A stretch of DNA of 64,000 nucleotides from NCBI RefSeq assembly GCF_008017835.1, contig NZ_VRLT01000026.1, positions 62,001-126,000 of the forward strand, in the 5' to 3' direction. Position numbers and translations under genes: made by a program. Position 1 is the stretch's first letter, and the number at the start of each line of letters is the position of its first letter. Positions 1-8,764 of this stretch are shown piece after piece. A model generated the notes under the pieces. That model was not told the DNA's origin. It made no database searches and was given only the letters and a program-made list of their open reading frames with translations. This stretch comes from Mesonia sp. HuA40. GTDB taxonomy: Bacteria > Bacteroidota > Bacteroidia > Flavobacteriales > Flavobacteriaceae.

Positions 1-445
1 GATTTACCTTGTAATCTCTCAAAGATCTCTTTTGAATATAAAACCCCTTGTATTTCCTCATTTTCTCTTTTAACAAAGCAAACTCGTCTTGAGTTAACTG
101 AGGAATAATTACCGATCGTAATCTCGGGGAATAAATACGAGCTTTATCAAGCCGTTCAATCAATTTTTCTTTGGTTATATTTAAAAGACTTGCTAATTCT
201 ATGGTGTCAAATTCCTTTATTTCTCTAGGTATCGCCATCACATCATAAGAAGGCTGATTGGCTACCAAAAGGTTACCGTCACGATCAAAAATATATCCAC
301 GTTGAGGATAGTCATACTTAATGCTTACCGCATTATTTCGTGATAGCGCCTCATAAGAGCGATCAATTACCTGTAAATACAACAGCCTAATCAAAAAGAT
401 CAAGCCCGTTAAACTTACTAAGACAATTGGAAAAAATTTTCTCAC
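1..445 (-). CDS. mrdA: penicillin-binding protein 2, N-terminal part (cut by window edge)
   Basis: Peptidoglycan transpeptidase of the elongation machinery. Only about 148 codons are visible; the frame is open to base 1 and the transpeptidase domain lies outside. It starts at a GTG (443-445) that overlaps the mreD stop as GTGA, suggesting translational coupling. One N-terminal membrane anchor (residues about 4-20) is followed by the PBP-dimer region with YPQRGYIFDRDGNLLVAN, the conserved stretch that follows the anchor in PBP2 proteins. It is last of the visible mreB-mreC-mreD-mrdA order, which is the usual arrangement. The family call is safe; the start codon is inferred from the overlap. 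Confidence 0.9.
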   Translation of the reverse strand, partial: MRKFFPIVLVSLTGLIFLIRLLYLQVIDRSYEALSRNNAVSIKYDYPQRGYIFDRDGNLLVANQPSYDVMAIPREIKEFDTIELASLLNITKEKLIERLDKARIYSPRLRSVIIPQLTQDEFALLKEKMRKYKGFYIQKRSLRDYKVN

Positions 446-945
446 GTTTTTTTTGATTTAAATATAAGGGTAATCAGTATAATAAAAAGAAAGGTTAAGA
501 CACTTGAATAGATCGTTTTTTCTAATATATCGAGCATCCTTTCAAAATTAAAATATTCTAAGAGGTATAAAACAAAATGATGCGTTAAAATTACTAACCC
601 AATGTAAGACAATCTTTGGGAAACAGGAGTCTGGTTAAATTTCAATGTATTTAACTCATAACTAATACCAAATGCAAACCGTAATAAAATTGGACGTATG
701 TAGGCTACAAATACACAGGCCGCAGCATGCATCCCACCAGTATCATCGAAAAAATCTAAGCTTAATCCCAGTATAAATGAAAGTAGCATTACCCGTGCAT
801 GACTTAAACCAAAGGGTAATAATATTATGAAAATGACATATACCTGAGGATTAACAAATTCAAAGAGATTAATTTTATTAAAAATAAATATCTGAAATAA
901 AACCAACAGTATAAATCGAGTGCTATGTTTTAAGATTGTATTCAT
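442..945 (-). CDS. mreD: rod shape-determining membrane protein MreD
   Basis: Integral membrane component of the Rod (elongasome) complex that links MreC and MreB to peptidoglycan synthesis. The 167-residue product is almost entirely hydrophobic, with about five membrane segments and no soluble domain, the usual size and shape for MreD. Its start overlaps the end of mreC (ATGA) and its stop overlaps the mrdA start, so the genes are tightly coupled. MreD sequences are poorly conserved, so the assignment rests on membrane topology plus position between mreC and mrdA. Confidence 0.9.
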   Translation of the reverse strand: MNTILKHSTRFILLVLFQIFIFNKINLFEFVNPQVYVIFIILLPFGLSHARVMLLSFILGLSLDFFDDTGGMHAAACVFVAYIRPILLRFAFGISYELNTLKFNQTPVSQRLSYIGLVILTHHFVLYLLEYFNFERMLDILEKTIYSSVLTFLFIILITLIFKSKKT

Positions 946-1751
946 TCTAAATTTTGTAAATCTCCTTTTTGCTTATTATTAATGAAATAAACATAGTTTA
1001 AATTAGTCATATCATTAAACAATTGGACATTTATGGTGTAATAATTCTTACCTGGTTCAAGTTCAAAACTCACCACCTTGCCCACTGGTAAATTTGGCGG
1101 GAAAATTAAAGAACGACCTTCTGTTGTTATTGTATCTCCTTTTTTCACATCGGCTAGACGAGGTATGTCTTCTACTTGGATAATTTGCGGATTTTCACCA
1201 TTCCAAGTTAGGGTCCCAAAGTGATTAGATTTTTTCAGTTTGACATTTACTGCAATTTGCGAGTTTAATATCGAAATAACTCGACTATGGTTTTGGGCAG
1301 TTTGTTCTACAATACCTACAATACCTTTTTGTGTAATTACCCCTAGATCTACTTGAATACTATCCTTTTCACCCTTATTGACCAACAAGTAATTATCTAA
1401 ATGATTGTAACGGTTTGCCACTACTCGACCAGAACTCAATTCATAAACCGAATCGGAAATATTAAGTTGCACTGATCCTCTTTCTTTCAAAATCGTCTGT
1501 GCCTCTAAAAGCTGTTTTCTAAGGTCTAAATTTTCCTCGACTAATAGTTTATTATCCTTTTTTAATCTAAAATATTGATCTACACCGCTCAATGCGTTAT
1601 AAATTCCTCCTGTAAGCCAATTTGCAGACGAAACAATCTTACTTTTATGATAAGAATGTGACTCTATGGTAAATATCAAGGAAATACAAAATAACAACAA
1701 GAATAGCAGGGTATTCTTATAAGATATAAGAAAATTAATTATTTGCTGCAT
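942..1751 (-). CDS. mreC: rod shape-determining protein MreC
   Basis: Periplasmic scaffold of the elongasome, anchored in the inner membrane, that bridges MreB/MreD and PBP2. The 269 residues show an N-terminal membrane segment (about 10-28), a coiled-coil region (about 60-90) and the MreC beta-domain, including VNKGEKDSIQVDLGVITQKG and a later LPVGKV. The length is typical. It lies 17 bp downstream of mreB and overlaps mreD by 4 bp, so it belongs to the same transcript. Nothing unusual is seen. Confidence 0.95.
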   Translation of the reverse strand: MQQIINFLISYKNTLLFLLLFCISLIFTIESHSYHKSKIVSSANWLTGGIYNALSGVDQYFRLKKDNKLLVEENLDLRKQLLEAQTILKERGSVQLNISDSVYELSSGRVVANRYNHLDNYLLVNKGEKDSIQVDLGVITQKGIVGIVEQTAQNHSRVISILNSQIAVNVKLKKSNHFGTLTWNGENPQIIQVEDIPRLADVKKGDTITTEGRSLIFPPNLPVGKVVSFELEPGKNYYTINVQLFNDMTNLNYVYFINNKQKGDLQNLE

Positions 1752-1768
1752 TACATCTTTATGCTATT

Positions 1769-2797
1769 TTATTTAATTAAAATACCTTTGAATTTGTTTA
1801 TATTTTTAAGTGTAATTCCTGTACCACGCACCACTGCACGCAAGGGATCTTCTGCGATATATACAGGAAGATCTGTTTTTAAAGAAAGCCTCTTATCTAA
1901 TCCTCGTAGCATAGAGCCTCCTCCTGCAAGGTAAACACCTGTATTGTAAATATCTGCAGCCAATTCGGGCGGAGTCTGCGATAAGGTCTCCATTACCGCA
2001 TCTTCTATTCTTAATATTGATTTATCTAATGCCTTAGCAATTTCTCTATAAGTTATATTTACTTGCTTTGGTTTTCCTGTTAACAAGTCTCTACCTTGAA
2101 CATTCATTTCTTCTGGAGGCGCTTCGATATCCTCGGTTGCTGCTCCAATTTGAATTTTTATTTTCTCGGCAGTGCGCTCTCCTACATACAAGTTATGCTG
2201 GGTACGCATATAGTAAACAATATCGTTAGTAAAAACATCTCCCGCAACTTTAACAGACCTATCGCAAACAATACCGCCTAATGCGATAACTGCGATTTCT
2301 GTGGTACCTCCTCCTATATCTACAATCATATTCCCTTTTGGCTGCATGATGTCTACGCCTATCCCTATAGCTGCGGCCATAGGCTCGTGAATAAGGTAAA
2401 CCTCTTTACCGTTAACTCGCTCTGCGCTTTCTTTTACAGCTCGCATCTCAACCTCGGTAATACCAGAGGGTATACAAATTACCATGCGCAATGCAGGGGT
2501 GAAAATTTTCTTTTTTAAAGCAGGTATTTCTTTTATGAACATAGTAAGCATTTGCTCACTTGCATCAAAATCGGCAATAACACCATCTTTTAAGGGCCTT
2601 ATGGTTTTTATATTTTCGTGGGTTTTACCTTGCATCATCGCAGCCTCTTTACCCGCTGCAATTATTTTTTTAGAGGTTCTATCTCTAGCAACAATAGAGG
2701 GGCTATCTACCACCACTTTATCGTTATGAATAACCAAAGTATTTGCCGTACCTAAGTCAATTGCAATTTCTTCAGTAAGAAAATCAAAAAATCCCAT
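1769..2797 (-). CDS. mreB: actin-like cell-shape protein MreB
   Basis: Cytoplasmic actin homologue that forms membrane-bound filaments guiding lateral wall synthesis. The 342-residue product begins MGFFDFLTEEIAIDLGTANT, an amphipathic N-terminal helix followed by the phosphate-1 ATP loop. Further on are the phosphate-2 motif (DIGGGTTE, about residue 160) and the adenosine motif (YLAGGGSML, about residue 290). It is the first gene of the mre set and lies 46 bp downstream of purH. No obvious -7 box was seen in that gap, so it may be transcribed from the purH promoter. Confidence 0.97.
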   Translation of the reverse strand: MGFFDFLTEEIAIDLGTANTLVIHNDKVVVDSPSIVARDRTSKKIIAAGKEAAMMQGKTHENIKTIRPLKDGVIADFDASEQMLTMFIKEIPALKKKIFTPALRMVICIPSGITEVEMRAVKESAERVNGKEVYLIHEPMAAAIGIGVDIMQPKGNMIVDIGGGTTEIAVIALGGIVCDRSVKVAGDVFTNDIVYYMRTQHNLYVGERTAEKIKIQIGAATEDIEAPPEEMNVQGRDLLTGKPKQVNITYREIAKALDKSILRIEDAVMETLSQTPPELAADIYNTGVYLAGGGSMLRGLDKRLSLKTDLPVYIAEDPLRAVVRGTGITLKNINKFKGILIK

Positions 2798-2843
2798 AAT
2801 TTAGTTCTCTGCGCTTTAAAAAATCGGTCAACCGATTATAAAA

Positions 2844-4370
2844 TTAGTGTTTAAAATGACGTGTACCTGTCATAACCATGGAAACTTCATTTTTATTGCA
2901 ATAATCTATACTTAAATCATCTTTTATTGAGCCTCCTGGTTGAATTACTGCCTTAATTCCTGCCAAGTTAGCAATTTCAACGCAATCTGGAAAAGGAAAA
3001 AACGCATCACTCGCCATTACCGCCCCTTTTAAATCGAAATTAAAAGATTCTGCTTTAGCTATAGCTTGTTTTAAGGCATCTACTCGGCTCGTTTGGCCAG
3101 TACCGCTAGCACAAAGTTGTTTGTTTTTGGCTAAAACAATGGTGTTTGATTTGGTATGTTTGCAAATTTTTGAAGCAAAAAGCAAGTCTTCCAACTCTGT
3201 TGAATTGGGCTTTTGGATGGTTACCTCTCTTAAATCTTTAGCTGAATCTGTCTTAAAGTCTTGATCTTGTACCAAAACCCCATTTAAACAAGTACGAACA
3301 GTACGTTTTGGTAAAGCTGTATCTTTTTGTTCTAAAAGTATACGGTTCTTCTTACCTTTTAAAATTGAAAGAGCCTCATTTGTATAGCTAGGTGCGATAA
3401 CCACTTCACAAAATAATTGATGAATTTCTTTTGCCGTTTCTTCATCTATGGTTTGATTACTTATTAAAATACCTCCAAAAGCAGAAACGGGATCGCCTGC
3501 TAAAGCATCTAGATAAGCTTGTTTTAAGGTCTCTCGTTGGGCTACCCCACAGGCATTATTATGCTTTAAAATGGCAAAAGTAGGTGCATCACCTCTAAAT
3601 TCTTTCATTAAATTTACCGCTGCATCTACATCTAGCAAATTATTATATGATAACTCTTTACCGTGCAATTTATTAAACATTGCATCAAAATCACCATAAA
3701 AGAAACCTTTTTGATGCGGGTTTTCCCCGTAACGTAAAACTGAACCTTGAGTGTAACTTTGTTTAAAAGATGTTTCTTCTTCATTAAAGTAATTAAAAAT
3801 CGCCGTGTCATAATGTGAAGAAACATTAAAAGATTTTGCCGCAAATAACTTTCTATCTTTCAACGAAGTTTTACCGTGGTTATCATTAAGAACAGCTAAT
3901 AATTGTTCATAATCTTCTCTAGAAGAGACACACAAAACGTCTTTAAAGTTTTTGGCTGCGGCACGAATTAAAGAAATTCCTCCAATATCGATTTTTTCGA
4001 CTATATCTTGTTCACTAGCTCCAGAAGCTACAGTTTTTTCAAAAGGATATAAATCTACAATTACCAAATCAATTTGTGGTATTTGGTAAGTTTCCATTTG
4101 CTCTTGATCCTGTAGGTTTTCCTGTCTATTTAAGATACCCCCAAATACCTTAGGATGCAAAGTCTTTACTCTACCGCCTAGGATTGAAGGATAATCTGTA
4201 ATATCCTCAACCGCAATCACATCTATCCCTTTTTCTTTTATAAATTTTTCTGTACCTCCAGTAGAGTAGATTTTAACACCTAAGGCATCTAACTTTTCTA
4301 CAATTGGTCCTAATCCTTCTTTATGGAATACAGAAATTAAAGCTGATTTGATTGTTTTTAAATCGTTCAT
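2844..4370 (-). CDS. purH: bifunctional AICAR transformylase / IMP cyclohydrolase
   Basis: Catalyses the last two steps of IMP synthesis: formylation of AICAR with 10-formyl-THF, then ring closure. The 508-residue length is standard. The N-terminal MGS-like cyclohydrolase domain shows YSTGGTEKFI and GGRVKTLHPKVFGGIL. The transformylase domain shows RYGENPHQKG, LKHNNACG and a C-terminal KAVIQPGGSIKDD. It is the apparent first gene of the minus-strand run leading into mreB, with its own -7 box at 4393-4400. Purine and cell-shape genes sharing a transcript would be a positional coincidence rather than a pathway link. Confidence 0.97.
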   Translation of the reverse strand: MNDLKTIKSALISVFHKEGLGPIVEKLDALGVKIYSTGGTEKFIKEKGIDVIAVEDITDYPSILGGRVKTLHPKVFGGILNRQENLQDQEQMETYQIPQIDLVIVDLYPFEKTVASGASEQDIVEKIDIGGISLIRAAAKNFKDVLCVSSREDYEQLLAVLNDNHGKTSLKDRKLFAAKSFNVSSHYDTAIFNYFNEEETSFKQSYTQGSVLRYGENPHQKGFFYGDFDAMFNKLHGKELSYNNLLDVDAAVNLMKEFRGDAPTFAILKHNNACGVAQRETLKQAYLDALAGDPVSAFGGILISNQTIDEETAKEIHQLFCEVVIAPSYTNEALSILKGKKNRILLEQKDTALPKRTVRTCLNGVLVQDQDFKTDSAKDLREVTIQKPNSTELEDLLFASKICKHTKSNTIVLAKNKQLCASGTGQTSRVDALKQAIAKAESFNFDLKGAVMASDAFFPFPDCVEIANLAGIKAVIQPGGSIKDDLSIDYCNKNEVSMVMTGTRHFKH

Positions 4371-4392
4371 GTTGTGTTGTTGTTTAAAAGCG

Positions 4393-4400
4393 CAAAAATA
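4393..4400 (-). promoter_or_regulatory. -7 box of the purH promoter
   Basis: On the minus strand this reads TATTTTTG, matching the Bacteroidota -7 consensus TAnnTTTG, 22 bp before the purH start codon. No clear -33 TTTG was found. Confidence 0.5.
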
Positions 4401-4567
4401 GTATTTCTCTTAGTAAAATATGCAGTTGTTTTAAAAATAAAAGAACATTATTTAATAAAAATCGCCAGTTCTATAAAAACATCGATTCTAAATTTGAAAA
4501 TTTAAATCATCTTGTAACAAATACCAACGCATAACGTCTTATATTTAAGCTTAATTAAATTGTTTAT

Positions 4568-5824
4568 ATGCTGATTTATCTAAGGATTATAAAAGAAAGT
4601 TTCAACTTTGCGATTAACGCCTTAACCAATAATAAACTAAGAACCTTTTTATCACTCCTGGGGGTAACCATTGGTATATTTTCTATCATAGCTGTTTTAG
4701 CTGCAGTAGATTCACTTGAGAAAGAGGTAAAAGGAAGTTTAAGCACCTTAGATAGTAGTACCATCATACTCACCCGATTTTCTTTTGGCCCAACCGAAAT
4801 ACCCCAATGGAAAAGACAACAATTTCCTGATGTAAGTTATCAGGAATACCAGTATTTAAAGAGGAATTTACCTGAGACCAAAGCGGTTACCTATACAATT
4901 AACGTACCCTCAAAACCCATAAGCTTTGGGGGTAAACAAGCGCAAAGCGTTCAAATTTCACCATTAGGTAGCGAGTATTACGACATTGAAAACTTAAGCC
5001 TAATTTCTGGCCGGTTTTTCAATGAATCTGAAGCCGTTAGTGGAAGCCCGGTATTGGTAATGGGATACGAAATTGCCGAAAATTTATTTTCTAATCCAGA
5101 AAGTGCCCTCAATAAAGAAGTGAGGCTTTACGGAAGAAAATTTACTGTCATTGGTATTTTAGAAAAAGAAGGAACAAGCATGTTTGGCCCTTCAAAAGAT
5201 GGTAGTGTTTTTATTCCAGTAAATGTTGCACGCCGCATTTATGGAGATAATAATCGAGGTACATTCCCACAAATTATTATCAAACCAGAAGAAGACGTTG
5301 ACAATGAAGCCTACTTGGCCATGTTAACTCAAAAAATGAGACTCTACAGAGGATTAAAACCAGAAGAAACCGATAACTTCTTCATAAATCAACTTAAAGG
5401 ATTTACCGACTTTATTGATAATATAACGGGTCAATTAAATTTAATAGGTTTGGTAATTAGCGGGTTTTCTTTGCTCGTGGGCGGATTTGGTATTGCCAAT
5501 ATAATGTTTGTTTCTGTAAAAGAACGAACAAATCTTATTGGTATACAAAAATCATTGGGAGCTAAAAATAAATTCATCTTGCTTCAGTTTCTTTTCGAAG
5601 CCGTTATCTTAGCGATTATTGGAGGATTGGTTGGTTTGGTTTTTGTTTACCTCACTACCCTTATTGCCTCAGCTGCAACAGACGATTTTACGTTTATATT
5701 ATCTGCGTATAATGCTATTTTAGGCATAAGCATTTCTGGCGCTATTGGCCTTATTGCAGGAATCATCCCTGCACTATCGGCATCAAAATTAGATCCGGTA
5801 GAAGCTATACGCACTGGTATGTAA
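4568..5824 (+). CDS. FtsX/MacB-type ABC transporter permease
   Basis: Inner-membrane permease of the type VII (mechanotransmission) ABC family, as in MacB, LolC/E and FtsX. The 418 residues show an N-terminal membrane helix with TFLSLLGVTIGIFSIIAVLA, a large periplasmic MacB_PCD domain (about 55-270) and three C-terminal helices with the motif NIMFVSVKERTNLIGIQKSLGA. No ATPase gene is adjacent, so the partner lies elsewhere. It is followed by an unknown gene and a two-component system in the same direction; a functional link with them is only a guess. The substrate cannot be read from the sequence. Confidence 0.9.
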   Translation: MLIYLRIIKESFNFAINALTNNKLRTFLSLLGVTIGIFSIIAVLAAVDSLEKEVKGSLSTLDSSTIILTRFSFGPTEIPQWKRQQFPDVSYQEYQYLKRNLPETKAVTYTINVPSKPISFGGKQAQSVQISPLGSEYYDIENLSLISGRFFNESEAVSGSPVLVMGYEIAENLFSNPESALNKEVRLYGRKFTVIGILEKEGTSMFGPSKDGSVFIPVNVARRIYGDNNRGTFPQIIIKPEEDVDNEAYLAMLTQKMRLYRGLKPEETDNFFINQLKGFTDFIDNITGQLNLIGLVISGFSLLVGGFGIANIMFVSVKERTNLIGIQKSLGAKNKFILLQFLFEAVILAIIGGLVGLVFVYLTTLIASAATDDFTFILSAYNAILGISISGAIGLIAGIIPALSASKLDPVEAIRTGM

Positions 5825-5903
5825 TGGATTAATGATATCAAATTAGGCTTTTTTATGTTAAATTATATATATTTACATAAACTAACCCAATCTAAAAATA
5901 TCA

Positions 5904-6368
5904 ATGAATACATTATCATCTCCAATTGTTAGCCAATTAAAAAACTTTCAATTAACCAATGAAAGCCATCTCAAACAATTAGCGCTGCACTTAAGTATCA
6001 ACATTCCGAATCATTCTTTTTACAATTTTGCACTTTACAACTTGAGTAATCAGACTTGTTCCACTTTAGTTGTAATGCTTAGCGATGGCACCACTAATCG
6101 GTACAAAGATAAACCTGTAGAAACCCAAATAAGCCTTGACATCGATTTAAGTTTATTGAATTTTACTTCTATCATAAACCAACAGTTACAAATTATTTCT
6201 TATCATCAACTTCCAGGAGAAGTTGAACCGTCATCGATGCTCTACAATTTAAAAGAATTGCTCCTTGAACACCAAATGAACACCTATCAAATTTTATGTG
6301 AAGATGAAGCAAATCAACATCTACAATATCCTATCGAAGCCTGCGGCGGTATCATTTCAAATGCTTAA
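5904..6368 (+). CDS. hypothetical protein upstream of sensor kinase
   Basis: A 154-residue soluble protein I do not recognise. It has no signal peptide, no membrane segment and no obvious catalytic motif. It begins with an amphipathic stretch and is rich in Asn, Gln, Leu and Ser. Its stop lies inside the start of the kinase gene (8-bp overlap), so the two are translationally coupled and the protein probably works with the kinase and regulator. It could be a cytoplasmic accessory or sensor, or a lineage-specific orphan. The ORF is well placed, but its coding status rests mainly on length and coupling. Confidence 0.65.
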   Translation: MNTLSSPIVSQLKNFQLTNESHLKQLALHLSINIPNHSFYNFALYNLSNQTCSTLVVMLSDGTTNRYKDKPVETQISLDIDLSLLNFTSIINQQLQIISYHQLPGEVEPSSMLYNLKELLLEHQMNTYQILCEDEANQHLQYPIEACGGIISNA

Positions 6369-8097
6369 AGCATTTCTAATCTTGCAGTTTATATTTGTAT
6401 CTGCGTTAAGTTTAGCCCAGGAACAACCGAAGGAAGCATTTGATTCTATCGCCTATTATCAAGAGGAACTTCACAAGGAAGATAACCCAAAATCTCGCGC
6501 AGATAACTTGGTAAAATTGGCTCAAAATTACAATTTAAATGATAGGCATGACAAAGCCTCACCTTTACTTTTTGAAGCATTAGAAATCTATAAATCGCTA
6601 AACTTAGAAAAAGAATTAGCTTATTGTAACTATGAGATTTTTAACACAGGTAACGCCAAGAATAGTGAACAATCGAGACGACACTTACAAGCTTTTTATG
6701 AATATGCCCAATCAAAAAACGACATAAAAGCGCTGGTTCAATCTCATTTGGGTTTTGGTGTATCTTACCTCTCAAGTAATACTTATCCTAAAGCAAAAGA
6801 AAATTATCAAAAAGCCATAGCGCTAGCAAGTCAAATAGGCGATAGCTTATCGCTTGTTCGGGCACGTGGTAATTTAGGTTTAATACATTCTGGGTATGAA
6901 AATTTACAAGACTCTGCCCGTATTAAATACCAAAAAAATATTGATTATTTACAAAGTACCACTGAACCTGAATTATTGGTAAACAACTTAATTAACTATG
7001 CCAATAGTTATGAGAAAGAAAAAAAGTTTAAACTGGCCTTGAACTATATAAATCAAGCAAAAGAAGTACCTATTAGCACTAATGTAGATTTATACCATAA
7101 GGTAATAAACGCAAAGCTTGCCCGCTGTCATTATGAATTGGGAGACTACAAAACGGCTTTAGATTACATGTATAAATCTGAACAGTTGCGTCGAAAAATA
7201 AACTATGAAAAGCAGAAAATAGCTATTGCAGATTTACAAGAAAAATATGAGGCCGAAAAGAAAGAAAAAGAAAATATAGTCTTAAAACATGATATTGAAA
7301 GAAAGAAAAAGGTACAGCAGCTCTTATGGGCCGGTATAATTTCAGCTTTATTGATAGGATCTTTAATTGTTTTTTTAATATTGAAAAATGCACGAAAGAA
7401 ACGAGAACTGATCCGTAAAGAGGAACAATTAAAACAAAAACAAATTGAAAAAGAACTCAAAGATCAAGAGTTAAACAGTATAGATACATTAATTGAAGGT
7501 CAAGAGAAAGAGCGGCAGCGATTGGCTGAGAATCTACACGATAATTTAGGTGCTACTCTTGCTGCCCTAAAAATTAATTTAATGCAATTGCAAAAACCTG
7601 ATGCCAATTTTAAGCAACAAGCCTTACAAAATGGGCTGGAATTGATAAATGATGCTTATGAAAAAGTACGAGGAATGGCCCATGAAAAAAGTACTGGGGT
7701 GATTGCTAAAAAAGGATTATTACCCGCGATTAAAAAGCTTGCCAACCAATTTTCTACCCAAGATCTAGCAATTTCTGTAGAAGATTTTGGTTTAGATAAT
7801 CGTTTAGATAATAGTTTAGAAATAAGAATTTACAGAATTATTCAAGAATTACTCACCAACATCATTAAGCACGCTAAAGCCACACAAGCTACCATATCGC
7901 TAACCAATCACGACTCATGTCTCAATATTATTGTTGAGGATAACGGCATTGGCCTACCCAAAAATTTTAAATTTTCTAACCAAACAGGAATTGGCTTAGG
8001 AAGTATTGAGAAAAGAGTGGAAAACCTGATGGGAACCATTGAAATTGATTCTAACCCTCAGCGGGGTACAAGCATAATTATAAACATACCCTTATGA
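6361..8097 (+). CDS. TPR-containing sensor histidine kinase (HisKA_3 type)
   Basis: Membrane sensor kinase of the NarX/DesK-like family. The start at 6361 is preferred over an upstream in-frame ATG because it begins a clean signal peptide (MLKAFLILQFIFVSALSLAQ). Residues about 40-290 form periplasmic TPR-like repeats, then a coiled coil, a membrane helix (about 320-341) and a second coiled coil. The dimerisation/phosphoacceptor motif LAENLHDNLGATLAALKI puts the phosphorylated His near residue 393. A HATPase_c domain ends the protein (NIIKHAKA, EDNGIGLP, GIGLGSIEKRV). It overlaps the response regulator gene by ATGA. The TPR input domain suggests protein or peptide sensing, as in many Bacteroidota kinases. 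Confidence 0.92.
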   Translation: MLKAFLILQFIFVSALSLAQEQPKEAFDSIAYYQEELHKEDNPKSRADNLVKLAQNYNLNDRHDKASPLLFEALEIYKSLNLEKELAYCNYEIFNTGNAKNSEQSRRHLQAFYEYAQSKNDIKALVQSHLGFGVSYLSSNTYPKAKENYQKAIALASQIGDSLSLVRARGNLGLIHSGYENLQDSARIKYQKNIDYLQSTTEPELLVNNLINYANSYEKEKKFKLALNYINQAKEVPISTNVDLYHKVINAKLARCHYELGDYKTALDYMYKSEQLRRKINYEKQKIAIADLQEKYEAEKKEKENIVLKHDIERKKKVQQLLWAGIISALLIGSLIVFLILKNARKKRELIRKEEQLKQKQIEKELKDQELNSIDTLIEGQEKERQRLAENLHDNLGATLAALKINLMQLQKPDANFKQQALQNGLELINDAYEKVRGMAHEKSTGVIAKKGLLPAIKKLANQFSTQDLAISVEDFGLDNRLDNSLEIRIYRIIQELLTNIIKHAKATQATISLTNHDSCLNIIVEDNGIGLPKNFKFSNQTGIGLGSIEKRVENLMGTIEIDSNPQRGTSIIINIPL

Positions 8098-8717
8098 TAA
8101 AGATAAGTATTGCAGAAGACCACCAATCGCTAATAGACGGCATAGATTTATTGCTGAAATATGAAGAAGACTACAAAATAATTCATACTGCTAATAACGG
8201 AAAAGATTTGCTGGAGCAAATTAAAAAGAAACAACCCGATGTAGTTTTAACCGATATTCGCATGCCCATTTTAGACGGAATAAGCCTCACCCAAACCATT
8301 ACTCAGCTGTTTCCCAAAATTAAAATAATTGCTTTTACCATGTTTGACCAATTGGAAGCCATTGAACAAATGCGCCAAGCCGGTGCACATGGATATATCT
8401 TAAAAAGTTCTGGTCTCAATGATCTTAAAATAGCGATTGATACTGTCTTAAAGGGTGAGAATTATTATGATAAAGCCATAGATATAAAAACTCTTGGTCA
8501 AAATATTAGCAACAAAAAAACTATTTTAAGTAAATCTGAACGTGAGATATTGCAACTCATAGGAAAAGGGCTTACCAGCAATGAAATAGCAGAAGAACGC
8601 TATTGCTCTGTTTCAACGGTAGAGACCCATAGAAAAAACATGATTAAAAAGCTAGGTTTACAAGGAAAAGGAGAATTGCTGCGCTATGCAATCGAAAAAA
8701 AATATGACTTCAATTAA
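8094..8717 (+). CDS. LuxR/NarL-type response regulator
   Basis: Cytoplasmic DNA-binding partner of the upstream kinase. The 207 residues comprise a receiver domain (about 1-120) with acidic pocket ED at 8-9, phosphoacceptor Asp54 in VVLTDIRMP and Lys in YILKSSG, then a LuxR-type helix-turn-helix (about 142-200) with LSKSEREILQLIGKGLTSNEIAEE and STVETHRKNMIKKL split across it. The start overlaps the kinase stop, and the transcript ends at the hairpin at 8719-8744. Its targets are unknown. Confidence 0.95.
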   Translation: MIKISIAEDHQSLIDGIDLLLKYEEDYKIIHTANNGKDLLEQIKKKQPDVVLTDIRMPILDGISLTQTITQLFPKIKIIAFTMFDQLEAIEQMRQAGAHGYILKSSGLNDLKIAIDTVLKGENYYDKAIDIKTLGQNISNKKTILSKSEREILQLIGKGLTSNEIAEERYCSVSTVETHRKNMIKKLGLQGKGELLRYAIEKKYDFN

Positions 8718-8718
8718 A

Positions 8719-8749
8719 AAGCCCCCTGAGATTACGGGGGGCTTAATTC
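8719..8749. terminator. bidirectional intrinsic terminator
   Basis: The hairpin AAGCCCCC / GGGGGGCTT with a 9-nt loop lies between the convergent response regulator and dipeptidyl peptidase III genes. The run of T is better on the minus strand (TTTTT), but it probably serves both. Confidence 0.8.
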
Positions 8750-8764
8750 AATTACCTTCTATTT

